12,425 nt of DNA from Gemmatimonadota bacterium. GTDB taxonomy: Bacteria > GCA-2686955. The translations under genes were made by a program, and so were the position numbers. Each line of letters opens with the position of its first letter. The stretch's first letter is position 1. Positions 6,865 to 12,425 of the stretch are shown piece by piece. The stretch is taken from positions 1 to 12,425 of the forward strand of contig JALXCG010000708.1 of NCBI GenBank assembly GCA_026991065.1, read 5' to 3'. A model generated the notes under the pieces. That model did not search any database, was not told where the DNA came from, and worked only from the letters and a program-made list of their open reading frames with translations.

Positions 6865-8168
6865 GCCCGACCGCAAACCTGCAAACCGACAACACTTCCG
6901 CTTCGAGCGCGCCGGCCGACGCAGCGTCGATCCGGGTAGCCTATCCCATCAACATGCTGCCGTGGCCGATCGACACACCGATTCACGGCATCGGCCGATA
7001 CATGTTCGAACTGGCGAAGGCCCTGGTGCGCTTCGGGCCGGAACTGGGGATTCAGTTCACCGCCTACCAGGATCCCAGTGTCTCCGCCGGCCCCTTCGAA
7101 GCGCTGCCCCTGCGGCGCTTCCCCGCATTGCGGGACCAGGTGGGAATCAACATCGGTGCCGCGACACGAGCCGCCGGCGACGCCTGGAAAGTGAAGCTGG
7201 CCCGTGGCGACAACGAACTCCCCGGGCTCCTTGAACGCACCGCCAGCGCACTCCGCGACCGACGCCGCTCCTGGTTTCTGGCCAAAGAGAACATTTCGCT
7301 GATCCACTATGGATTCCACCTCGGCAATCCGGTCTATCCACGGTCGGTCCCGCTGGTTGCCACGGTTCATGACCTGGTGCCGCAGCTCTATCCGGAGACC
7401 GCCAAGGCCGAAGTCGTTTTTGGCTGGCGACAGTTCCTTCGCGCGGTCCCCCGCATCACTCACTTCATCGCCGTGAGCGAGGCCACCGCCGATGATCTGG
7501 TGCGACATGTGGGCGTCCCCAGGGAGCGGGTCAGCGTCACCGTGGAGGGCGTGGATGCAGCCTATGTTCCACCGCGGGACCGCGACGCCGCGCTGGATCT
7601 GCTGGCGAAGCGCTATGGCATCACGCCCCCCTTTATCCTGCATGTGAGTACACTTGAGCCGCGCAAGAATGAAGTAACCGTCGTGCGCGCGCTGACCGCT
7701 CTTCCGAAAGAGGTCAAGCTGGTCCTGGCGGGCAAGCCGGGGTGGCGCAATGAAGCGCTGTTCCGCACCATCGATGAATTGAATCTGGGCGACCGGGTGC
7801 TCCTGCCGGGATTCGTGCCCGACGAGGATCTGCCCCACTTCTACGGCTGCGCGAGTGTCTTTGTCTATCCTTCGCTCTACGAGGGATTCGGCCTGCCACT
7901 GCTTGAGTCGATGGCCTGCGGCACCCCGGTTCTTTCCTCCAACAGCGGCAGTCTGCCGGAAGTTTGCGGAGACGCCGCCCTGCTGCTCCCCCCCACCGAC
8001 GTCGGCGAGTGGGCACAGGCACTGCAACAGATCCTGACCGACACCGCATTGCGCGCCAGGCTGATTCAGCGCGGGCATGAACGAGTCAAGCAGTATACCT
8101 GGCGCCGCGCGGCGGAGCAGACGATCCAGATCTATCGCGAGGTGGTCGCCGCGCATCGTCCCCGGTAA
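6861..8168 (+). CDS. GT4-family glycosyltransferase, mannosyltransferase-like motifs
   Basis: A 435-residue GT-B glycosyltransferase. The N-terminal domain contains the glycine loop PIHGIGRYMFELAKAL (40-55), then PLVATVHDLVPQLYP (164-178) and HFIAVSEATADDL (201-213). The donor-binding domain has VSTLEPRKN (Arg268, Lys269), LVLAGKPGW (287-295) and the strongly conserved YEGFGLPLLESMACGTPV (340-357; Glu341 and Glu349 of the E-x7-E motif). This motif set is common among bacterial mannosyl- and rhamnosyl-type GT4 enzymes of O-antigen and exopolysaccharide loci, but the donor cannot be assigned. The first 24 residues are polar and of low complexity, so a later start is conceivable; the ATGA overlap at 6861 with a weak GGGTGGA upstream favours the ATG given. 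It is the last gene of the coupled run; a 138-bp gap follows. Confidence 0.94.
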   Translation: MSPTANLQTDNTSASSAPADAASIRVAYPINMLPWPIDTPIHGIGRYMFELAKALVRFGPELGIQFTAYQDPSVSAGPFEALPLRRFPALRDQVGINIGAATRAAGDAWKVKLARGDNELPGLLERTASALRDRRRSWFLAKENISLIHYGFHLGNPVYPRSVPLVATVHDLVPQLYPETAKAEVVFGWRQFLRAVPRITHFIAVSEATADDLVRHVGVPRERVSVTVEGVDAAYVPPRDRDAALDLLAKRYGITPPFILHVSTLEPRKNEVTVVRALTALPKEVKLVLAGKPGWRNEALFRTIDELNLGDRVLLPGFVPDEDLPHFYGCASVFVYPSLYEGFGLPLLESMACGTPVLSSNSGSLPEVCGDAALLLPPTDVGEWAQALQQILTDTALRARLIQRGHERVKQYTWRRAAEQTIQIYREVVAAHRPR

Positions 8169-8174
8169 CCGCCA

Positions 8175-8196
8175 CTCCGCCGTTGCCGGCGCGGAG
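8175..8196 (+). other. GC-rich hairpin just after the glycan operon
   Basis: CTCCGC (8175-8180) pairs with GCGGAG (8191-8196) around a 10-base loop, beginning 6 nt after the last stop codon of the operon. There is no T-run after it, so it is not a canonical intrinsic terminator. It may still mark the mRNA 3' end or be chance in GC-rich DNA. The rest of the 8169-8306 gap shows no other clear element besides the ribosome binding site of the next gene. Confidence 0.3.
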
Positions 8197-8306
8197 ATTC
8201 AACCGCTGCGTTCCGGGTGCCGATGTTCCGAAGTGTGGGGTCTCCGGGTAGCTGAACATCATCAGCAGCGAAGCCCGGTGCGGCCCGGACCATCGAGAGG
8301 AACCTG

Positions 8307-10673
8307 ATGCGCGTCATCGACAACCTGCAAACCCGCGGCAAGCTGATCCTGCTCCTGGCCCTGCCGGCGCTGGTGCTGGTCGCCATTGCGTTGCGCACGA
8401 CCCAGCAGAAGCTGCGCATGGTGGAGGAGATGCGGGAGCTGACACAGCTCTCCGAGCTGGCGGCGACGCTGAGCGCCACCGTCCATGAAACGCAGAAGGA
8501 GCGCGGCGCCTCCGCGCTATACTTGGGCAGCAACGGCAGCGCCTTTGGCCGCGAGTTGGAGCAGCAGCGCCAGGCGACCGACCGGCGGGTGGAGTCGTTG
8601 CAGTCGGCGTTGGAAGAGCTGGATCGGGAGCGGTTCGGGGTGCAGTTCACCACGGCGCTGACGCAAGCGGAGACTCTGCTCCGGCAACTGGCGGCCAAGC
8701 GCCGGGGCGTTAGCACCCAAACCCTGCCGCTGGACGCCACGCTGCACTACTACACCGCCATGAACGCCGCTTTTCTGGATGCGATCGGAGAGATGAAGCG
8801 CTGCTCCCGGGACGCCGATCTGCGCGGCGCCATCACCGGCTACCTCGCCTTCCTGCAGGGCAAGGAGCGCGCCGGCATTGAGCGGGCGGTGCTCTCCAAC
8901 AGTTTCGCCGCGGGCCGGTTCGGCCCCGGCATGTTCGCCAGGTTCTGCTCCCTGGTGGCCGAGCAGAACACCTACCTGCGGGGTTTCGAGAGCGAAGCCA
9001 CGCCGGCCCAACTGGAGTTTTACCGGAGTCGACTCGCCGCCCCCGCTGTGGCCGAGGTGGAGCGGATGCGCCAGGTGGCTTTCGCCTCCGCCGGAACCGC
9101 TCCCCTGGAGGAGGATGCCCCCCACTGGTTCCAGCAGGCCACGCTGCGGATCAATCTGCTCAAAGAGATCGACGACCGGCTCGCGGCCGATCTGCGCCAG
9201 AAGGCCGCCGAACTGGCGCGCGAGGCCAGTGCCGACCTGCGCCGATTCCTGGGAATCGCAGGGTCCACGCTGGCGCTCTCTCTGCTGCTGGCGGGCGCGG
9301 TAACCCGCAGCATCGTTCGCCCCCTGGCCGACATGCGGCATCAGGCCGAGGCCGCCGCCGAGCGGCAGCGGCGGCTGGCCGAGGCGGCGGCGGAACTGGC
9401 CGCCGGAGACATCTCCGCCGAGCTTCAGGTCGAACCCCACGAGTTCCCGGCCCGGGAGAGGGAGGAGCGCCGGGACGAAATCGGCGACCTGAGCCGGGCG
9501 TTTCTGGAGAGTGCCCGCTCCGGCCAGGCTCTGGAGCGGTCACTCGCCGCCGCCACGGCGGCGATTCGCGCCGTGGTGCGGGAAACCGGCGAGTTGGTAC
9601 GCAATGCCCGGCAGGGCAACCTGGAGCATCGGGGACAGGAGAGTGATCTGAACGGCGCCTTCCGGGAGATGGTGCGCGGCATGAACCAGACAGTTGACGC
9701 CGTGACCGCGCCGATCCGGGAAGCGACCGAGGTGCTGGAACGGCTCGCCCGGCACGATCTCCGGGCCCGGGTTCGCGGCGACTACCCCGGCGACCATGCG
9801 CGCATCAAGCTGGCGCTCAACAGCGCGACGCAGCACCTCGACCAGGGCTTGAGCCAGGTAGCGGCCGGGGCCACGCGGGTCTCCAGTGCTTCGCACGAGA
9901 TCAGCACCGGCGCCCAGGCGCTGGCCAGCACCACCACAGAGCAGGCGGCCACCCTCCAGGAGATCTCCGCCACCCTGCAGGAGATGGGGACCCAGGCGAA
10001 CGAAAACGCCCGCAGCGTGGCCGAAGTCAACCAACACTCCCGCGCCGCCAGCGAGTCCGCCGAACAGGGGCGGGAGACGATGCGCCGGCTCGCCGAGGCG
10101 GTCGCGCAGATTGAGCAGTCCTCGCGGGAAACCTCCGAAATCCTGAAAGAGATCGACGGCATCGCCTTCCAAACCAACTTGCTGGCCCTCAACGCGGCGG
10201 TCGAGGCCGCCCGCGCCGGAGAGGCCGGCAAGGGCTTCGCCGTGGTGGCGGAGGAGGTTCGCAGCCTGGCGATGCGCAGCGCGGAAGCCGCCAAGTCCAC
10301 CGCCGGCCTGATCGATCGCTCTCTGCGTCACACCCAGTTGGGTGTCAGCCATACGCAGGAGGCCCTCACCCAGTTTGCGGAGATCGCCGATCAGGTCAGC
10401 CTCCTGGACAATCTGACCGGCGACATCGCCGGCGCCTCGGCGCAGCAGAGCGAGGGGATCAAGCAGATCAACATGGCCCTGGATGAGATGAACAATGCGG
10501 TGCAAGCCGCCGCCGCCAATTCGGAGCAGACCGCCAGCGCCGCCCAGACACTCGACAGCGAAGCAAACGCCATGCACCGGCTGGTGGCCTCGTTCAAGCT
10601 GAGCGCCGGGGAGCCGGGTGCTCCAATCGGCGGCGACATCGACGCGATCCTGACGCACGGCGCGACACTCTGA
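8307..10673 (+). CDS. Methyl-accepting chemotaxis protein with NIT sensor and multiple HAMP-like segments
   Basis: A 788-residue inner-membrane chemoreceptor that would signal through CheA/CheW. TM1 is at about residues 12-30 and TM2 at about 315-334, leaving a periplasmic domain of about 285 residues. That domain begins [17 protein letters not shown] (59-75), the signature of the NIT (nitrate/nitrite-sensing type) domain, and continues to about 290. After TM2 come a HAMP (about 335-412, with P339 and DEIGDL at 390-395) and two further HAMP-like units (about 418-466 and 467-515, the latter with [19 protein letters not shown]). The signalling hairpin tip is at 614-665 ([17 protein letters not shown] and [18 protein letters not shown]). 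Likely methylation helices flank it ([11 protein letters not shown] near 542-552). There is no C-terminal NWETF-type CheR tether. The ATG has GAGAGGA 6 nt upstream. The ligand is uncertain; NIT domains do not all bind nitrate. Confidence 0.95.
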   Translation: MRVIDNLQTRGKLILLLALPALVLVAIALRTTQQKLRMVEEMRELTQLSELAATLSATVHETQKERGASALYLGSNGSAFGRELEQQRQATDRRVESLQSALEELDRERFGVQFTTALTQAETLLRQLAAKRRGVSTQTLPLDATLHYYTAMNAAFLDAIGEMKRCSRDADLRGAITGYLAFLQGKERAGIERAVLSNSFAAGRFGPGMFARFCSLVAEQNTYLRGFESEATPAQLEFYRSRLAAPAVAEVERMRQVAFASAGTAPLEEDAPHWFQQATLRINLLKEIDDRLAADLRQKAAELAREASADLRRFLGIAGSTLALSLLLAGAVTRSIVRPLADMRHQAEAAAERQRRLAEAAAELAAGDISAELQVEPHEFPAREREERRDEIGDLSRAFLESARSGQALERSLAAATAAIRAVVRETGELVRNARQGNLEHRGQESDLNGAFREMVRGMNQTVDAVTAPIREATEVLERLARHDLRARVRGDYPGDHARIKLALNSATQHLDQGLSQVAAGATRVSSASHEISTGAQALASTTTEQAATLQEISATLQEMGTQANENARSVAEVNQHSRAASESAEQGRETMRRLAEAVAQIEQSSRETSEILKEIDGIAFQTNLLALNAAVEAARAGEAGKGFAVVAEEVRSLAMRSAEAAKSTAGLIDRSLRHTQLGVSHTQEALTQFAEIADQVSLLDNLTGDIAGASAQQSEGIKQINMALDEMNNAVQAAAANSEQTASAAQTLDSEANAMHRLVASFKLSAGEPGAPIGGDIDAILTHGATL

Positions 10674-11138
10674 ACAGCTCCGCCGGCACCGCGAGAAGAC
10701 TCGAAAACGCCGTCACTCGGGCACCCCGGGGATGCGCGGGAAAGATTGCGGCCGGGTCGAATCTTGTCGTTGATGTGACCTGCTCCAGCGTCGCGGAGTC
10801 CCCGCCATGACGCCCCCCCAACGGAGCAGAATGCCGCTTCCGGGCGCCGGGATCCCGCCGAACCGGCCGCCTGAACAGTGCCGCCGCGATCGGCTCCAGA
10901 TTGCGCTTCCGCACCGGGTCGCGAGTGCCCGCGCGGTCACGGCCGGCCGCCGGAGTGGACCGAGGCGGGAAGGCGCGGCCAGGAGCCGAGAGCTTCACCG
11001 CCACGGATCCGGCGCGGTGCGCTCCGCGCGCCGCGCCGCCCGGCTCGGCGAGAGTGCCTGGCCAGCCACCCGGGTCGCGCGGCCGCGCTGGAAGTGCAAC
11101 GGCGTCCGCAAGCCGAAAACTTCGCCGCCGGGAAAAGA
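10674..11138. other. Gene-poor GC-rich spacer between the chemoreceptor and nadA
   Basis: About 465 bases without a convincing gene. Open frames on both strands here (for example 10807-11142 on + and 10594-11004 on -) translate into Arg/Pro/Gly/Ala-rich low-complexity protein with no recognisable motif, and none has both a good ribosome binding site and a plausible start. Several dyads are visible, including AAGATT (10742-10747) with AATCTT (10760-10765), the nested hairpin at 10780-10829, and GGCGCG (11011-11016) with CGCGCC (11027-11032). No intrinsic terminator with a T-run was found after the chemoreceptor. It could be a decayed gene or an untranslated region. Confidence 0.5.
10780..10829. 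other. Nested imperfect hairpin in the spacer
   Basis: Three nested complementary pairs lie on one axis: CTGCTCC (10780-10786) with GGAGCAG (10823-10829), GCGTC (10788-10792) with GACGC (10809-10813), and GCGG (10793-10796) with CCGC (10802-10805) around a 5-base loop. That makes 16 base pairs, interrupted by a CAT bulge and a C-rich unpaired stretch on the 3' side. No T-run follows. It may be a structured RNA or factor-dependent end point, or chance in GC-rich sequence. Confidence 0.3.
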
Positions 11139-11168
11139 TTGACTCTCTGCCTGAAGCGTGCGAATGTT
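11139..11168 (+). promoter_or_regulatory. Candidate sigma-70-type promoter for nadA
   Basis: TTGACT (11139-11144) matches the -35 consensus at five of six positions. With an 18-base spacer it is followed by AATGTT (11163-11168), a weak -10 (three of six, but keeping the A at position 2 and the T at position 6). Transcription would begin near 11175, just before the inverted repeat at 11177. The local drop in GC supports a promoter here. The -10 choice is uncertain. Confidence 0.45.
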
Positions 11169-11176
11169 AACCTGCA

Positions 11177-11199
11177 TTTATGCTCAACCTGAGCATAAA
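11177..11199. promoter_or_regulatory. Perfect inverted repeat in front of nadA, candidate repressor operator
   Basis: TTTATGCTCA (11177-11186) and TGAGCATAAA (11190-11199) are exact reverse complements separated by ACC. The AT-containing 23-bp dyad stands out from its GC-rich surroundings. It lies 20 bases upstream of the nadA start codon, straddling or just downstream of the predicted transcription start, a classic repressor position. NAD-biosynthesis genes of Proteobacteria are controlled by regulators such as NadQ or NrtR; which protein would bind here cannot be told from the sequence. In RNA it would also form a 10-bp hairpin near the mRNA 5' end. Confidence 0.65.
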
Positions 11200-11219
11200 C
11201 AGTCCCGCAGGAGCCTCTC

Positions 11220-12254
11220 ATGATTCCCACCACGCTTTCGACGCCGTCCGAACTCGCCTACACAGCCGCTGTGCGGCGGGCGACCGACCCCATCTATCAG
11301 AAGGTCCGGCACATCATTCCGGAGATCGAGTGGGCGGTTCACGCACCCTATATTGCCGCGATCGAGGAGCTGAAGCGCACCCGCAAGGCGCTGATTCTGG
11401 CCCACAATTACCAGACTCCGGAGATTTTTCACGGGGTCGCCGATCTGGCCGGCGATTCGCTGGGGCTGGCGCGGCAGGCGGCGGAGAGCGATGCGGAGTT
11501 GATTGTTCTCTGCGGGGTCCATTTCATGGCGGAGACGGCCAAGATTCTCTGCCCGGACAAGCGGGTGCTGATTCCCGACCCGGAAGCGGGGTGCTCGCTC
11601 GCCGATTCGATCACGGCGGCGGATGTGCGCCTGCTCAAGGAGCGCTATCCCGGTGTGCCGGTGGTTACTTATGTGAATACTTCGGCCGCGGTCAAGGCGG
11701 AGACCGATGTTTGCTGCACCTCGGCGAATGCGGTCGAGGTGGTGAACTCGCTCGGGGCGGAGCGGGTGATCTTTCTGCCGGATGAGTATCTGGGGCAGCA
11801 TGTGCAGAAACATACTTCGACCCAACTGATCCTGTGGCGGGGGCACTGCGAAGTGCATGAGCGGTTCAGCGGGGAGGAGTTGCGGGACTACCGGCGGAAT
11901 CACCCGGGGATCGAGATCGTCGCGCACCCGGAGTGCCCGCAGGATGTGCTGGCGGAGGCGGACTATGTGGGTTCGACTTCCGGGATGATCAACCATGTGG
12001 GGGAACGGAAGCCGGCCAAGGTGCTGCTGGTGACCGAGTGCTCGATGAGCGACAATGTGGCGGTGCAGCATCCCGATGTGGAGTTTGTGCGGCCCTGCAA
12101 TCTCTGCCCGCACATGAAGCTGATCACGCTGCCCAAGATTCTGCACGCGCTGGAGACGATGACCCACGAGGTAGAGGTGGATCCGCAAATCGGCGCCCGG
12201 GCGAAGAGCGCGGTGGAGCGGATGCTGGCGGTGGGGCGCGGCAAGCAGGGGTGA
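11220..12254 (+). CDS. nadA: Quinolinate synthase NadA
   Basis: A 344-residue 4Fe-4S enzyme that condenses iminoaspartate (from NadB) with dihydroxyacetone phosphate to give quinolinate, the precursor of NAD. Family motifs in order: [11 protein letters not shown] (59-69), DSLGLARQA (79-87), [13 protein letters not shown] (98-110), [11 protein letters not shown] (119-129), [16 protein letters not shown] (148-163), VCCTSANA (164-171), FLPDEYLG (185-192), HPECP (236-240), VGSTSGMI (250-257) and CNLCPHMK (293-300). The three cluster ligands are expected to be Cys98, Cys166 and Cys296. AGGAG (11209-11213) lies 6 nt before the ATG. No nadB or nadC is next to it within the window. Codon use is slightly less GC-extreme than in the glycan genes (for example several ATT and CTG/TTT codons), which need not mean transfer. 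Regulation is probably through the upstream dyad. Confidence 0.98.
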   Translation: MIPTTLSTPSELAYTAAVRRATDPIYQKVRHIIPEIEWAVHAPYIAAIEELKRTRKALILAHNYQTPEIFHGVADLAGDSLGLARQAAESDAELIVLCGVHFMAETAKILCPDKRVLIPDPEAGCSLADSITAADVRLLKERYPGVPVVTYVNTSAAVKAETDVCCTSANAVEVVNSLGAERVIFLPDEYLGQHVQKHTSTQLILWRGHCEVHERFSGEELRDYRRNHPGIEIVAHPECPQDVLAEADYVGSTSGMINHVGERKPAKVLLVTECSMSDNVAVQHPDVEFVRPCNLCPHMKLITLPKILHALETMTHEVEVDPQIGARAKSAVERMLAVGRGKQG

Positions 12255-12270
12255 GTCGAAGCGGTCTCTA

Positions 12271-12425
12271 GGAGCCTGTCGCGCATTGGCTTTCGAGTCC
12301 CGTGTTCGGGCCTGTTTCGAGATCAAGGCGCTGAGTCCGCAGGAAGGCTGGTTGCCTTTCAAGGACTTAGCAACGCAGAGATCGGAGCAGGGACGGATGC
12401 GGGGCGAAGTGAAGACAATGTGCGA
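12271..12425. repeat. Possible insertion-sequence end or interspersed repeat (runs off the window)
   Basis: Sixteen bases after the nadA stop the sequence changes character to non-coding DNA beginning at a CTAG (12268-12271) followed by GGAGCCTGTCGCGCATT, which looks like a terminal inverted repeat of an IS element. The stretch contains TTTCGAG twice (12291-12297 and 12315-12321) and a dyad, GCTGAGTCC (12330-12338) against GGACTTAGC (12363-12371) with one mismatch, enclosing AGGC and GCCT. No transposase frame is visible before the window ends. The assignment rests on appearance only; the other end is not in view. Confidence 0.35.

Noticed and set aside
5713-6876. 387-codon open frame on the minus strand
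   Set aside because: Antisense to the Gfo/Idh/MocA gene; no recognisable motif.
6756-8156. 466-codon open frame on the minus strand
   Set aside because: It mirrors the GT4 gene on the + strand, shows no motif of its own, and is the kind of long antisense frame expected in high-GC DNA.
8175-8196. Hairpin after the glycan operon as an intrinsic terminator
   Set aside because: The stem is only 6 bp and no T-run follows, so I list it as a hairpin but do not call it a terminator.
9540-10658. 372-codon open frame on the minus strand
   Set aside because: Antisense to the MCP signalling domain, whose highly conserved hairpin fixes the strand.
10807-11142. 111-codon open frame on the + strand in the spacer
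   Set aside because: Arg/Pro-rich low-complexity translation, no ribosome binding site of note and no recognisable family; it also overlaps other equally poor frames on both strands.
11184-12362. 392-codon open frame on the minus strand
   Set aside because: Antisense to nadA, which is unambiguous; the translation is His/Arg-rich and lacks known motifs.

Overview
The window is GC-rich and densely packed, with all nine protein genes on the + strand. Codon use is strongly biased to G/C in the third position, many genes overlap by a few bases, and there is a NIT-type chemoreceptor and a proteobacterial-looking NadA. Together these suggest a Proteobacterium, although no single feature fixes the class. 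No rRNA, tRNA, CRISPR array or transposase gene was seen.

Region 1 (1-8168) is one tightly coupled operon of seven genes that looks like part of a surface-glycan or glycoconjugate locus. In order it holds: a DegT-family sugar aminotransferase cut by the window edge; a radical SAM/SPASM protein; a divergent glycoside hydrolase family 4 (GH4)-like NAD-dependent protein; a GT4 glycosyltransferase; a second DegT-family aminotransferase closest in motif to perosamine synthases; a Gfo/Idh/MocA oxidoreductase; and a second GT4 glycosyltransferase. Junctions are -14, -8, -19, +10, +1 and -4 nt, so the genes are almost certainly co-transcribed and partly translationally coupled. Two aminotransferases, two NAD(P)-type redox proteins and a radical SAM enzyme point to synthesis of an unusual amino- or deoxy-sugar, which the two GT4 enzymes could then transfer. 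The end product cannot be read from the sequence.

Region 2 (8307-10673) is a single large methyl-accepting chemotaxis protein with a periplasmic NIT sensor and several tandem HAMP-like segments. It has its own ribosome binding site and no evident functional tie to the glycan genes.

Region 3 (10674-11219) is a 546-base gap. Most of it is GC-rich with no convincing gene. Its last 80 bases hold a candidate promoter and a perfect 10-bp inverted repeat in front of nadA, a likely operator.

Region 4 (11220-12254) is nadA, quinolinate synthase, the Fe-S enzyme of de novo NAD synthesis. After it the window ends in about 155 bases of non-coding sequence that looks like the end of an insertion sequence or another repeat.
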